Positions 19,860-30,722 of a stretch of 64,000 nucleotides of DNA are shown here, in pieces (the stretch's first letter is position 1; each line of letters begins with the position of its first letter). The stretch lies in NCBI RefSeq assembly GCF_003612015.1, contig NZ_RARB01000010.1, forward strand, positions 103,222 to 167,221. The letters are read 5' to 3'. The notes under the pieces are model-generated. The model saw only the letters and a program-made list of their open reading frames with translations, made no database searches and was not told where the DNA came from. The translations under genes were made by a program, and so were the position numbers. Origin of the DNA: Pantoea piersonii. GTDB lineage: Bacteria; Pseudomonadota; Gammaproteobacteria; Enterobacterales; Enterobacteriaceae.

Positions 19860-19985
19860 TGTAACATTTTTCGGCTTATGCCTGGAGCCTGACCTCCAGA
19901 CGCGAGCCTGGCGAAAAACGAAGCGGCTAAAGAGATGAAATGATGTTTCATGAAAGTCAAAAGGCGCGAAAACGCGCATTTTTTT
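19860..19985 (+). ncRNA. Candidate small RNA between zapB and glpF
   Basis: An orphan intrinsic terminator (GCGCG-AAAA-CGCGC, A, then T7 at 19979-19985) points along the plus strand, yet no plus-strand gene precedes it. Upstream on the same strand are two further perfect hairpins: CTGGAG-CCTGAC-CTCCAG (19882-19899) and ATGAAA-TGATG-TTTCAT (19935-19951). GlpR sites and the glpF start lie downstream of the terminator. The 5' end is a guess, as no clear promoter was recognised. The open reading frame on the opposite strand here looks non-coding. Confidence 0.45.
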
Positions 19986-20003
19986 GACTCAGCACACAGA
20001 TTT

Positions 20004-20043
20004 AGATTTCGCTATTTCTCGTTTATGCTCGTTAACGATAAAT
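20004..20043. promoter_or_regulatory. GlpR operator(s) of glpFK
   Basis: TATGCTCGTTAACGATAAAT (20024-20043) matches the known GlpR consensus at about 16 of 20 positions. A weaker copy directly abuts it at 20004-20023. They lie 87-126 nt before glpF, so repression relieved by glycerol 3-phosphate is expected. Confidence 0.7.
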
Positions 20044-20129
20044 TCACATCAGCCCTACAAGAGAGCTGGGTGGCTCATGGATTGAGAACAAAAACTGATA
20101 AAATTTAACCTCGCTTCAGGAATACCATT

Positions 20130-20978
20130 ATGAGTCAGACAACGAACACACTGAAAGGGCAGTGCATCGCCGAATTTATCGGTACCGGCTTAATTATCTT
20201 TTTTGGCGCAGGCTGCGTGGCCGCGTTGAAAGTTGCTGGTGCCGCTTTCGGACAATGGGAAATCTGCATTGTCTGGGGACTCGCCGTCTCCATGGCCGTC
20301 TATCTTACCGCCGGCGTATCTGGCGCCCATCTTAACCCTGCCGTCACGGTGGCGCTTTGTCTGTTCGCCAACTTTGAAGGACGTAAGGTGGTGCCCTATA
20401 TTCTGGCGCAGGTTGCAGGTGCATTCTGCGCAGCCGCGCTGGTTTACGGCCTTTATTACAATCTGTTTTTCGATTACGAGCAAAGCCACCAGATGGTGCG
20501 CGGCACGGTTCAGAGCCTGGATCTCGCCGGTATCTTCTCAACCTACCCTAACCCGCATATCAGCGTGGGACAGGCGTTCCTGGTTGAAATGGTGATTACG
20601 GCGGTATTAATGGCAGTCATCATGGCGCTGACAGACGATGGCAACGGCGTACCTCGCGGTCCGCTGGCGCCACTGTTAATCGGTCTGCTGGTAGCCGTTA
20701 TCGGCGGTTCCATGGGCCCGCTGACCGGCTTCGCCCTTAACCCGGCGCGTGATTTCGGACCCAAGCTGTTCGCCTTCTTCGCAGGTTGGGGTAACGTTGC
20801 CTTCACGGGCGGTAAAGATATCCCCTACTTCCTGGTACCGATCTTTGGCCCGTTAGTGGGAGCCTGTCTGGGCGCCTTCGCCTATCGCGCACTGATTGGT
20901 CGCCATCTGCCGGGCGCAGTAGTGGCCAGCAGCAAAACAGAAAAACCGGTCGCACGCGCTGAGCAGCGTAAAGCGTAA
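20130..20978 (+). CDS. glpF: Glycerol uptake facilitator
   Basis: Aquaglyceroporin of 282 residues in the inner membrane. It has six membrane segments and two half-helices with the NPA motifs: N69-P-A in GAHLNPAVT and N204-P-A in FALNPARDFGPK. It passes glycerol inward, where GlpK traps it. First gene of glpFK, with glpK 27 nt downstream. Confidence 0.97.
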   Translation: MSQTTNTLKGQCIAEFIGTGLIIFFGAGCVAALKVAGAAFGQWEICIVWGLAVSMAVYLTAGVSGAHLNPAVTVALCLFANFEGRKVVPYILAQVAGAFCAAALVYGLYYNLFFDYEQSHQMVRGTVQSLDLAGIFSTYPNPHISVGQAFLVEMVITAVLMAVIMALTDDGNGVPRGPLAPLLIGLLVAVIGGSMGPLTGFALNPARDFGPKLFAFFAGWGNVAFTGGKDIPYFLVPIFGPLVGACLGAFAYRALIGRHLPGAVVASSKTEKPVARAEQRKA

Positions 20979-21005
20979 GTTTCACCTTTTCATCGGGAAT
21001 GCATT

Positions 21006-22523
<1,518 letters not shown>

Positions 22524-22530
22524 TGCACCG

Positions 22531-22556
22531 TCCCGCGTCCTTACGCGGGATGTTTT
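22531..22556 (+). terminator. First hairpin after glpK
   Basis: TCCCGCGT-CCTT-ACGCGGGA is a perfect 8-bp hairpin followed by TGTTTTAC, 8 nt after the glpK stop. Partial termination is likely. Confidence 0.6.
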
Positions 22557-22603
22557 ACTCGCTGACCACGGCCTTTCGCCGACCCGCTCTCTGAGCGATC
22601 TGC

Positions 22604-22632
22604 GCCCGCGACCCTGTCGCGGGCTTTTTTTT
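22604..22632 (+). terminator. Strong terminator between glpK and glpX
   Basis: GCCCGCGA-CCCTG-TCGCGGGC followed by eight T residues. It isolates glpX from glpFK. A possible glpX promoter (-10 TATGCT near 22645) follows. Confidence 0.85.
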
Positions 22633-22679
22633 GCCCTTCCCCGCTATGCTACACTGCCCTTTTTCATCAGGTGCAGGCC

Positions 22680-23690
22680 ATGAAACGAGAACTTGCCATA
22701 GAATTTTCCCGCGTGACCGAAGCGGCAGCCTTAGCTGGCTATCGCTGGCTGGGCCGCGGCGACAAAAACAGCGCCGACGGCGCCGCTGTCCATGCTATGC
22801 GACACGTCCTGAACACCATCGATATCGACGGCCAGATTGTGATCGGCGAAGGTGAAATCGATGAAGCGCCAATGCTCTATATCGGTGAAAAGGTCGGCAG
22901 CGGTCGCGGCGACGCGGTAGATATCGCAGTAGACCCGATCGAAGGCACGCGAATGACTGCGATGGGCCAGGCCAACGCACTGGCGGTGCTGGCGGTCGGC
23001 GACAAAGGCAGTTTTCTGCACGCGCCGGATATGTATATGGAAAAGCTGATTGTCGGCCCGGCGGCGCGTGGTCATATCGATCTCAACCTGCCGCTGGAGA
23101 CCAATCTGCGTAATATCGCGACGGCGCTGGATAAACCACTGGCGCAGCTGACGGTTTCTATTCTGGCGAAACCGCGCCACGACGCGATCATCGCGCAGCT
23201 ACAACAGCTTGGCGTACGCGTGTTTGCGTTCCCGGACGGCGACGTGGCGGCCTCTATTCTCACCTGTATGCCTGACAGTGAAGTCGACGTGCTCTACGGC
23301 ATCGGCGGTGCGCCGGAGGGCGTGGTATCAGCGGCGGTGATACGCGCGCTGGATGGCGATATGCAGGGCCGCCTGCTGCCACGTCATCAGGTCAAAGGCG
23401 AGAGCGAAGAGAATCGCCGCATCGGCGAGCAGGAGCTGGCGCGCTGCGACGAGATGGGAATTAAGGCGGGCGAGGTGTTACCGCTGGCGCGTATGGCGCG
23501 CAACGATAACGTTATCTTCGCCGCCACCGGCATTACCAGCGGCGACCTGCTGAAAGGTATTACGCGTCAGGGCAATATCGCCACCAGCGAAACGCTGCTG
23601 ATTCGCGGTAAATCGCGTACTATCCGCCGCATCCAGTCGATCCACTATCTGGATCGCAAAGACGCGGCGCTGCACCCTTTTATCCTGTAA
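22680..23690 (+). CDS. glpX: Class II fructose-1,6-bisphosphatase
   Basis: Metal-dependent gluconeogenic phosphatase of 336 residues, the same length as E. coli GlpX. Motifs include IGEGEIDEAPMLYIGE and DIAVDPIEGT. The ATG at 22680 (MKRELAIEFSRVTE) matches the E. coli start better than the GTG 9 nt earlier. Its 3' end overlaps the convergent emrD by 11 bp. A strong terminator separates it from glpK. Confidence 0.96.
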   Translation: MKRELAIEFSRVTEAAALAGYRWLGRGDKNSADGAAVHAMRHVLNTIDIDGQIVIGEGEIDEAPMLYIGEKVGSGRGDAVDIAVDPIEGTRMTAMGQANALAVLAVGDKGSFLHAPDMYMEKLIVGPAARGHIDLNLPLETNLRNIATALDKPLAQLTVSILAKPRHDAIIAQLQQLGVRVFAFPDGDVAASILTCMPDSEVDVLYGIGGAPEGVVSAAVIRALDGDMQGRLLPRHQVKGESEENRRIGEQELARCDEMGIKAGEVLPLARMARNDNVIFAATGITSGDLLKGITRQGNIATSETLLIRGKSRTIRRIQSIHYLDRKDAALHPFIL

Positions 23691-24876
23691 CCGTGCCGCT
23701 TTGACTCTCCGGCTGCCGCGACAGCGGCAGCCAGCAGAGCAGCATCACCAGCGCGGTAGCGAACATCAGCATACCCAGGCTGAACTGGTCGCGCTGCGGC
23801 AGCAGCGCGGACGCCCACGCCACCACGCCCGAGCCCAGATTCTGCAAACCGCCAATCAGCGCGCCAGCGCTGCCAGCCAGCCATGCGTAGGGCTCCATCG
23901 CGCCTGAGGTCGCCAGCGGAAACAGCATGCCCGCGCCGAAGAAGAAGAGCGCAGCGGGCACCAGCAGCGTCCAGATATTCATTACGCCGAACCACGCCGG
24001 GATCCACATCAGCGCTCCGGCCAGCAGACAGCTGTTGACGCCGATCCACATCAGGCTGTGCCATGAACGCGCCTCGCGTCCGGCAAACCACGCGCCGAAA
24101 AAGGCGGCGGGAATAGGCAGAATAAACAGAATACTGACGGTGAACGCATCCAGTCCAAGCACCCCGCCCAGCAGCACGCCACAGCTCGCTTCGAATACCG
24201 CAATCCCCGCCAGCGCGCCGATGAGCAGCAGAATAAAGCGCACGAAGCTGGCGTCGCTCAGCAGACGCTGGTAGCGGCGGAAAAAGGGCGTTACGTCGCC
24301 GCCTTGCGGCCGCGTTTCCGGCAGCCAGCGCGCCATCGCGCCCGTTACCGTGACGCAGAGCAGCAGTAAAAAGGCGAAACAGGCGTGCCAGCCGAACAGC
24401 TTCGTCAGCAGCGCGCCGATGACCGGCGCGAGCAGCGGGCTGACCAGCAGCCCCATATTGAGCAGGCTGTTAGCCTGACGCAGCGCAACGCCCGCATAGA
24501 GGTCGCGCGGCATGGTGCGCGCCATAACGCCTGCCACGCCGGTGCCCAGTCCCTGGATGGCGCTGCCCAGTACCAGCACGTTCAGCGACGGCGCCAGCAT
24601 AGAAGTCACGGCACCGATCATAAAGATCGTCATTCCAGCGAGGATCACCGGACGGCGTCCGATGCTGTCGGAAAGCGGGCCATAGATCAGCTGCGATCCG
24701 CCATAGGTCATCAGATAGGCCGCCATGACGCGCTGCATTGTGCCGTTATGCACGTTAAGCGCGTCCGCCATGTCAGCCATCGCCGGTACATAGATAGTTT
24801 GCGCCATCTGCCCAACCGCCAGCATTAAAATCAACATCAGCAGCAGCGGCCGATTTTCCATCTTCTTCATCGACAT
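23680..24876 (-). CDS. emrD: Multidrug MFS transporter EmrD
   Basis: A 12-segment major-facilitator drug/H+ antiporter of 398 residues (E. coli EmrD 394). The motif A region YGPLSDSIGRRPVILAG after segment 2 and RTMPRDLY in the 4-5 region are typical of the DHA1 group. It lies between glpX and fpr, where E. coli has no such gene. Its stop codon lies inside the glpX coding end. Substrates cannot be inferred from sequence. Confidence 0.88.
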   Translation of the reverse strand: MSMKKMENRPLLLMLILMLAVGQMAQTIYVPAMADMADALNVHNGTMQRVMAAYLMTYGGSQLIYGPLSDSIGRRPVILAGMTIFMIGAVTSMLAPSLNVLVLGSAIQGLGTGVAGVMARTMPRDLYAGVALRQANSLLNMGLLVSPLLAPVIGALLTKLFGWHACFAFLLLLCVTVTGAMARWLPETRPQGGDVTPFFRRYQRLLSDASFVRFILLLIGALAGIAVFEASCGVLLGGVLGLDAFTVSILFILPIPAAFFGAWFAGREARSWHSLMWIGVNSCLLAGALMWIPAWFGVMNIWTLLVPAALFFFGAGMLFPLATSGAMEPYAWLAGSAGALIGGLQNLGSGVVAWASALLPQRDQFSLGMLMFATALVMLLCWLPLSRQPESQSGTVTG

Positions 24877-25159
24877 CTCGGTCTGGGAAATAAGGTTAAT
24901 TCAGCAGCAAAACGCGCTGCATTGAGATAATGACGGGCAAAATATCAGGATTACGTGACAAATCGAGAGGCGGGCATAAAGCGGCCGAAGAAGGTGCGTC
25001 AAGTTTTCGTACCACCCTGTCAACCCGGGGCAACGGCGTGTTGAGGCGTGCGGTGCATTTGTCGATTAGAGCCTAAAAACCGGCGCGCGGGTGGAAAATC
25101 CGCCGTGCAGCCGCGATGATATCACTGTGCCTGAAAAATCAACGACCAGGAGAGTAATG

Positions 25160-25906
25160 ATGGCCGAATGGGTCAATGCGCAAGTAAAGGAAGTGAAAAA
25201 CTGGACAGATGCGCTGTTCAGCCTGCGGGTGCATGCACCGATCGATACTTTCACCGCCGGACAGTTCGCTAAGCTGGCGCTGGAGATAGACGGCGAACGC
25301 GTGCAGCGCGCTTACTCTTACGTTAACGCGCCCAGCGATCCGCTGCTGGAGTTCTATCTGGTTACCGTGCCGGAGGGCAAACTGAGCCCGCGTCTGCAGG
25401 CGCTTAAGCCAGGCGACAATGTGATGGTGACAAAGGAGGCCGCCGGCTTTTTTGTACTGGATGAGATCCCGCCGTGCAAAACCTTATGGATGCTGGCTAC
25501 CGGTACGGCGATCGGCCCCTATCTCTCTATACTGCAACAGGGCGAAGGCCTGGATCGCTTCGACCATATCGTGCTGGTGCACGCGGTGCGCTACGCCGCG
25601 GATCTCAGCTACCTGCCGCTGATGCAGTCGCTGCAGCAGATCTATAACGGCAAGCTGCGTATTCAGACGGTGGTAAGCCGTGAAAACGCCACCGGCTCGC
25701 TGACCGGCCGCGTGCCGGCGCTGATAGAGAGCGGCGAACTGGAGCGCGCGGTGGGTCTGACGATAGAGCCGGAATCGGGTCATATTATGCTGTGCGGCAA
25801 CCCACAGATGGTGCGCGATACCCAGCAGTTGCTGAAAGAGACGCGCGACATGCGCAAGCATCTGAAGCGTAAACCGGGTCATATCACCAGTGAGCACTAC
25901 TGGTAA
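25160..25906 (+). CDS. fpr: Ferredoxin/flavodoxin-NADP+ reductase
   Basis: FAD enzyme of 248 residues (same as E. coli) that transfers electrons between NADPH and flavodoxin or ferredoxin. FAD motif RAYSYVN, NADP region ATGTAIGPYLSIL and the C-terminal EHYW are present. ATG 25160 (MAEWVN) follows AGGAG with 7-nt spacing; ATG 25157 is also possible. SoxRS control is known in E. coli. I saw only a weak SoxS-box-like sequence in the 283-bp upstream region. Confidence 0.95.
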   Translation: MAEWVNAQVKEVKNWTDALFSLRVHAPIDTFTAGQFAKLALEIDGERVQRAYSYVNAPSDPLLEFYLVTVPEGKLSPRLQALKPGDNVMVTKEAAGFFVLDEIPPCKTLWMLATGTAIGPYLSILQQGEGLDRFDHIVLVHAVRYAADLSYLPLMQSLQQIYNGKLRIQTVVSRENATGSLTGRVPALIESGELERAVGLTIEPESGHIMLCGNPQMVRDTQQLLKETRDMRKHLKRKPGHITSEHYW

Positions 25907-26023
25907 GCTGTGCTGCGATGCGGTAAATCTTATCTCAGGGCAAATTTTGCCCGTCGTGCTTTTGACTTTCGCAGCCAAAAACCGTTCTAATTTGGCACTA
26001 AGTTTACTGGTAGAGCCTATGAA

Positions 26024-26650
26024 ATGAAGAATTTGCCTGGCGCATTGTTGCTGAGTCTTGCGCTTACGGCCTCGGCATTCGCTGCCGATCTCCCGCTGAG
26101 CGAGCGTAGCGAATCCGTGCCTGCCGCACCCTATTTGCTGGCGGGCGCGCCTACCTTTGATATGACCATCGGCCAGTTCCGCGAAAGGTATAACGCCGCC
26201 AACGCCGATCTGCCGCTGATGGAGTATCGCGCCATCGACAATAAAAACGACAGCAGCCATCTGACGCGCGCGGCGAGTAAAATCAGCGAAACGCTTTACG
26301 CCTCCACCGCGCTGGAACAGGGTACCGGGAAAGTGAAAACGCTCCAGCTGACCTGGCTGCCGGTGCCAGGACCGGATCAGAAAGCCTCGCAGGAGAAAGC
26401 GATGGCTTATATGACCGCGTTGCTGCGCTTTTTTGTTTCCGGTCTGTCACCCGATGAGGCGCGACAAAAGCTGAACGCGCTACTGAGCGAGGGCAAAGGC
26501 GCACGCTATTTTTCCCGCACCGAAGGCGCGCTGCGTTTCGTCGTAGCGGACAATGGCGACAAGGGGCTGACCTTCGCCATTGAGCCGATAAAACTCACGC
26601 TGCCGCCTGCCGATCAGGGCGGCAAAAATGACGAAAAGCAAAGCCATTGA
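26024..26650 (+). CDS. yiiQ: DUF1454 periplasmic protein YiiQ
   Basis: A 208-residue protein of unknown function with a cleavable signal peptide (MKNLPGALLLSLALTASAFAA, cut near residue 20). The mature part is soluble with no recognisable catalytic motif; FDMTIGQFRERYN and YMTALLRFFVSG are family-conserved. As in E. coli it lies between fpr and tpiA, here without yiiR, yiiS or uspD. The assignment rests on position and overall resemblance. Confidence 0.8.
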   Translation: MKNLPGALLLSLALTASAFAADLPLSERSESVPAAPYLLAGAPTFDMTIGQFRERYNAANADLPLMEYRAIDNKNDSSHLTRAASKISETLYASTALEQGTGKVKTLQLTWLPVPGPDQKASQEKAMAYMTALLRFFVSGLSPDEARQKLNALLSEGKGARYFSRTEGALRFVVADNGDKGLTFAIEPIKLTLPPADQGGKNDEKQSH

Positions 26651-26733
26651 CCTGAGAGATCTCTATACTGTCTGGCAGTCTACGCTGCCTGACGGCAGTG
26701 CAATTTAATGAATCGCGTAACGCGGAGGATAGA

Positions 26734-27501
26734 ATGCGACATCCATTGGTTATGGGTAACTGGAAACTGAATGGCAGCAAGCAGATGACGGGCGAGCTGA
26801 TCGAAGGCCTGCGCAAAGCGCTTTCCGGCGTTGACGGCTGCGGCGTCGCGATCGCACCACCGGCTATCTATCTCGACCAGGCGAAACATGCCATCTCCGG
26901 CAGCCATATTGCCCTGGGCGCGCAGAACGTCGACGTGAACCTGTCCGGCGCTTTTACCGGCGAAACCTCCGCGGAAATGCTGAAAGACATCGGCGCGAAA
27001 TATATCATTATCGGTCACTCTGAGCGTCGTACTTACCACAAAGAGAGCGACGAGTTCATCGCGAAGAAGTTCGCCGTGCTGAAAGCGGCTGGCCTGGTGC
27101 CGGTGCTGTGCATTGGTGAAACCGAAGCGGAAAACGAAGCGGGCCAGACTGAAGAAGTGTGCGCACGTCAGATCGACGCGGTACTGGAAACGCAGGGCGC
27201 TGAAGCCTTTAACGGCGTTGTCATCGCCTACGAGCCGGTCTGGGCTATCGGCACAGGCAAATCAGCCACCCCGGCGCAGGCGCAGGCAGTACACAAATTC
27301 ATCCGCCAGCACATCGCGAAGAAAGACGCTGCGGTCGCCGAGCAGGTTATCATTCAGTACGGCGGTTCCGTTAACGACAAGAACGCGGCTGAACTCTTCA
27401 CCCAGCCGGATATCGACGGCGCGCTGGTAGGCGGCGCCTCACTGAAGGCTGATGCCTTCGCTGTTATCGTTAAAGCTGCGGCAGAAGCGAAAAAAGCGTA
27501 A
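26734..27501 (+). CDS. tpiA: Triosephosphate isomerase
   Basis: Glycolytic TIM barrel of 255 residues interconverting dihydroxyacetone phosphate and glyceraldehyde 3-phosphate. Catalytic residues K11 (GNWKLNG), H95 (IIGHSERR) and E167 ([11 protein letters not shown]) are visible. ATG 26734 follows CGGAGGA; the earlier in-frame ATG is not used. It ends at a strong bidirectional terminator facing cdh. Confidence 0.98.
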   Translation: MRHPLVMGNWKLNGSKQMTGELIEGLRKALSGVDGCGVAIAPPAIYLDQAKHAISGSHIALGAQNVDVNLSGAFTGETSAEMLKDIGAKYIIIGHSERRTYHKESDEFIAKKFAVLKAAGLVPVLCIGETEAENEAGQTEEVCARQIDAVLETQGAEAFNGVVIAYEPVWAIGTGKSATPAQAQAVHKFIRQHIAKKDAAVAEQVIIQYGGSVNDKNAAELFTQPDIDGALVGGASLKADAFAVIVKAAAEAKKA

Positions 27502-27513
27502 TGTCAGCTAAGT

Positions 27514-27543
27514 AAAAAAGGCGGCCTGCAGGCCGCCTTTTTT
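27514..27543. terminator. Bidirectional terminator tpiA/cdh
   Basis: AAAAAAGGCGGCC pairs with GGCCGCCTTTTTT across TGCA. The cdh stop codon lies inside its T run. Confidence 0.9.
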
Positions 27544-28300
27544 ATTGCCGTAAAATCTCGCAGCTATGGTCCTGCAACTCCTCCGCCGATCCCCGGTTTA
27601 GCAACAGCCAGTTGCGCTCAAGCGCCATCAGCGCCAGACGCCCGTCAGGTAGCGCCGCCAGCGCCAGACCATATTTTCCCATTTCGCTGCGCGCGTCAGG
27701 GATTTCATTCGCCACGCGGATAAACAGGCTCTGCTGCGTCAGCTCCGGCAGCGTTAGCGCGCGTATCCGGTAATCATGCTGACGCAGCCTTTCCGTTTGC
27801 CAGCGCCTGGATAGCACGGGCGCAAGACTGTTCAGCGTGCGGCGCACATCGGGACGCAGGCAGGAAATATGAATATGCAGCTGATTCTGGGTGCGGCCAT
27901 ACTGAGCGTTAATCGCCAGCGACAGCGCGCTGTCCGCGATGGGCGCGCCGCGCCGCGCCGCCAGCTGCGCGCGCGACTGCCAGGCGAAAGCGAAAAAGTT
28001 GGGCGTGGCGGGATCCAGCAGCGCCGGGCTCTCCATGCCGGTGATTTTCGCCAGCGGGATCAGCAGATACTGCAGCGGGCCGTTCAGATCTTTTAGCAGC
28101 GCATAGCCCTGATCGAGCGCGACGCGCTGGCAGGGCGCGGGGCTGCCCGTTGCGCGCTGATTCGGCTCGCATTTTTCGCTGACGATCTGCCACAGCGCAT
28201 CGCTGTTTTTATGCAGGTGGAGAGCGGCGATCGCTAAACCGCTTATAAGGATCAACAGCAGCAGTGCAATCAGGCCCAGCGCACGGCGACGTTCCCGCAT
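27542..28300 (-). CDS. cdh: CDP-diacylglycerol pyrophosphatase
   Basis: A 252-residue membrane-anchored HIT-like hydrolase that converts CDP-diacylglycerol to phosphatidate and CMP. One N-terminal membrane segment (about residues 8-27, rich in Leu/Ile) is followed by the HxHxS-type motif NQLHIHISCLRPDV near residue 140. Length matches E. coli Cdh (251). It lies between sbp and tpiA as in E. coli. Confidence 0.9.
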   Translation of the reverse strand: MRERRRALGLIALLLLILISGLAIAALHLHKNSDALWQIVSEKCEPNQRATGSPAPCQRVALDQGYALLKDLNGPLQYLLIPLAKITGMESPALLDPATPNFFAFAWQSRAQLAARRGAPIADSALSLAINAQYGRTQNQLHIHISCLRPDVRRTLNSLAPVLSRRWQTERLRQHDYRIRALTLPELTQQSLFIRVANEIPDARSEMGKYGLALAALPDGRLALMALERNWLLLNRGSAEELQDHSCEILRQ

Positions 28301-28363
28301 AGCAAGGTTCCTCTTTCAGCTTTTGCCCGAATCCTCGCCTGGCCGCCGCCGAATGTCACGCAC

Positions 28364-28398
28364 AAATAAAAAGGGCCAGCTTGCTGGCTGGCCCTTTT
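28364..28398 (-). terminator. sbp terminator
   Basis: On the minus strand AAAAGGGCCAGC and GCTGGCCCTTTTT form a stem followed by U residues, 17 nt after the sbp stop. Confidence 0.8.
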
Positions 28399-28414
28399 CC
28401 CTGCATTTGTACGG

Positions 28415-29404
28415 TTAAGGCTTCATCACCTGATCGTAGGTGCCGCCATCGGCGAAGTGCGTTTTCTGCGCCTGCGTCCAGCCGCCGAACTTATTGTCGA
28501 TGGTGAACAGCTTCACCGGCGCGAAGGTGCTGGCGAATTTTTTCGCGACTTCCGCATCGCGCGGACGATAGAAGTTCTGCGCCGCAATGGTCTGGCCTTC
28601 CGGCGAGTAGAGATACTTCAGGTAGGCCTCTGCAACTTTGCGCGTGCCCTGCCCGTCTACCACCTTATCGACTACGGAAACGGTCGGCTCGGCCAGAATA
28701 GATTCGCTCGGCGTGACGATTTCAAATTTGTCTTTACCCAGTTTATCGACCGCCAGGTAAGCTTCGTTTTCCCAGGCGATCAGCACGTCGCCGATGCCGC
28801 GTTCCACGAAGGTGTTAGTTGCGCCGCGCGCACCGGAGTCCTGAACCTCGACGTTTTTAAACAGCGCTTTTACGTAAGCCAGCGCTTTCGCCTGATCGCC
28901 GTTGTTTTGATCCAGCGCCCAGCCCCATGCAGCCAGATAGTTCCAGCGCGCGCCGCCTGAGGTTTTCGGGTTCGGTGTGATGACTGAAACGCCTGGTTTG
29001 ATCAAATCCGGCCAGTCATGGATACCTTTCGGATTGCCTTTACGCACCAGGAAGACAATGGTGGAGGTGTAAGGTGCGGAGTTGTCCGGCAGACGTTTGA
29101 TCCAGTTCTTATCGATACGGCCGCGTTCGGCGATGGCATCGACGTCGGATTGCAGCGCCAGCGTAACGACATCGGCGCGAATGCCGTTAATTACGGAAGT
29201 CGCCTGTTTGCCTGAGCCGCCGTGGGACTGGCGGATCACGACGTTATCGCCGGTTTCTTGCTTATAGTGCGCGGCGAAGGCTTTATTGTACTGCTCGTAC
29301 AGCTCGCGCGTCGGATCGTAAGAGACGTTTAGCAGCTGGTAATCCTTTGCCAGAACGCTGGCAGAGGCCAGCAGAAGGGTAATTCCAATACTCCACTTTT
29401 TCAT
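28415..29404 (-). CDS. sbp: Sulfate-binding protein Sbp
   Basis: Periplasmic receptor of the sulfate/thiosulfate ABC importer. The 329-residue precursor (same as E. coli) has a signal peptide [19 protein letters not shown] and a mature start [17 protein letters not shown]. Sulfate-contact regions SHGGSGKQ and SGGARWN are conserved. The start at 29404 follows GGGAG; an in-frame upstream ATG is not used. The permease genes cysTWA are elsewhere, as usual. Confidence 0.96.
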   Translation of the reverse strand: MKKWSIGITLLLASASVLAKDYQLLNVSYDPTRELYEQYNKAFAAHYKQETGDNVVIRQSHGGSGKQATSVINGIRADVVTLALQSDVDAIAERGRIDKNWIKRLPDNSAPYTSTIVFLVRKGNPKGIHDWPDLIKPGVSVITPNPKTSGGARWNYLAAWGWALDQNNGDQAKALAYVKALFKNVEVQDSGARGATNTFVERGIGDVLIAWENEAYLAVDKLGKDKFEIVTPSESILAEPTVSVVDKVVDGQGTRKVAEAYLKYLYSPEGQTIAAQNFYRPRDAEVAKKFASTFAPVKLFTIDNKFGGWTQAQKTHFADGGTYDQVMKP

Positions 29405-29507
29405 TATGCACGCTCCCGATGTCATCTGGCCGGTAGCGTGACATAAACCATTTTAGAGCTAAAAGAATTAAAAATAAGCAGTTATAACCGGCTGGAATAT
29501 AGGCAGC

Positions 29508-29538
29508 TAAAATAAAGGCGTGCCTGTAAAGCACGCCT
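29508..29538 (-). terminator. pfkA terminator
   Basis: On the minus strand AGGCGTGC-(7 nt)-GCACGCCT followed by TTATTTT, 16 nt after the pfkA stop. Confidence 0.75.
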
Positions 29539-29553
29539 GAACCTGGCTGTAAA

Positions 29554-30516
29554 TCAGTAAAGCTTCTTCGCCGTCTCGAGCCAGTCGCGCTTAAACGGAC
29601 GCTTCATATTTTCGATAGCGTCGATAATGTCGTGATGGACCATCTTCTCGTTCTGGATACCGACGCAGCGGCCGCCGTAGCCCTGCAGCAGCAGTTCAAT
29701 CGCATAGGCGCCCATACGCGATGCCAGGATACGGTCGTAAGCGCAAGGCGCGCCGCCGCGCTGAATATGGCCAAGCACGGTAGCGCGCGTTTCGCGTTTG
29801 GTTTCCGCTTCGATGTACTTCGCCAGATCGTCGATATCGCAGATATGCTCTGTGATCGCCACGATCGCGTGTTTTTTGCCTTTCGCGATGCCCGCTTTAA
29901 TCTCCATCACCAGCTCTTCGCGGGTATAAGGAATTTCCGGCAGCACGATAAATTCGCAGCCGCCCGCAATTGCCGCAGCCAGCGTCAGGTCGCCGCAGTA
30001 GCGTCCCATCACTTCGACAATAGAGATACGCTGATGCGAAGAAGAGGTGTCGCGCAGGCGGTCGATCGCCTCGACCACGGTTTCCAGCGCGGTGAAGTAG
30101 CCGATAGTGTAGTCAGTACCCGCTACATCGTTATCAATGGTGCCAGGCAGGCCGATACAGGGGAAGCCCATTTCAGTCAGGCGCTTCGCGCCCATATAGG
30201 AACCGTCGCCGCCGATGACGACCAGCGCATCGATGCCGCGCTTTTTCATATTCTCAATCGCGACCTGGCGGACTTCGTCGTTACGGAATTCCGGAAAGCG
30301 CGCCGATCCCAGAAAGGTGCCGCCACGGTTAATCATGTCAGACACGCTATAGCGGTCGAGATTAATCATACGGTCTTCATACAATCCCAGATAGCCGTCA
30401 TAGATACCAAAAACTTCCAGTCCTTCGCTCAGCGCTGATCGCACAACGCCGCGAATGGCTGCGTTCATGCCGGGGGCGTCGCCGCCGCTGGTCAATACAC
30501 CAATTTTTTTGATCAT
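29554..30516 (-). CDS. pfkA: ATP-dependent 6-phosphofructokinase I
   Basis: Glycolytic enzyme of 320 residues, as in E. coli. ATP site [11 protein letters not shown] near residue 8, GGDGSYMGA near 102, catalytic [12 protein letters not shown] near 124 (D127 region) and the effector site [11 protein letters not shown] are visible. ATG 30516 (MIKKIGVLT) is the canonical start, preceded by CCAGAGG. Monocistronic. Confidence 0.98.
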   Translation of the reverse strand: MIKKIGVLTSGGDAPGMNAAIRGVVRSALSEGLEVFGIYDGYLGLYEDRMINLDRYSVSDMINRGGTFLGSARFPEFRNDEVRQVAIENMKKRGIDALVVIGGDGSYMGAKRLTEMGFPCIGLPGTIDNDVAGTDYTIGYFTALETVVEAIDRLRDTSSSHQRISIVEVMGRYCGDLTLAAAIAGGCEFIVLPEIPYTREELVMEIKAGIAKGKKHAIVAITEHICDIDDLAKYIEAETKRETRATVLGHIQRGGAPCAYDRILASRMGAYAIELLLQGYGGRCVGIQNEKMVHHDIIDAIENMKRPFKRDWLETAKKLY

Positions 30517-30722
30517 GACAACCTCTGGATTGTTAAAACGAAAAGTTAATCCTGCCTGTCGTGCGCCGCTAAGCGGCATATCGTTATGCGCGACCCGTGA
30601 TGGCAGATAGTATATCAAAGGCTTGCTGCTGAATTGATTCAGGTCAGACAAGTTTTCACTAAATTTTTTGCATATATGTTAGCGCTTCGTCATTTTAAAT
30701 AATTGAAACTGATTTAATCAGG

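Noticed and set aside
19758..19979. 73-codon minus-strand frame between zapB and glpF
   Set aside because: No plausible start context; it runs antisense through the hairpins and terminator.
25040..25080. SoxS/MarA box upstream of fpr
   Set aside because: Only the GCAT part fits; the remaining consensus positions match too weakly to list.
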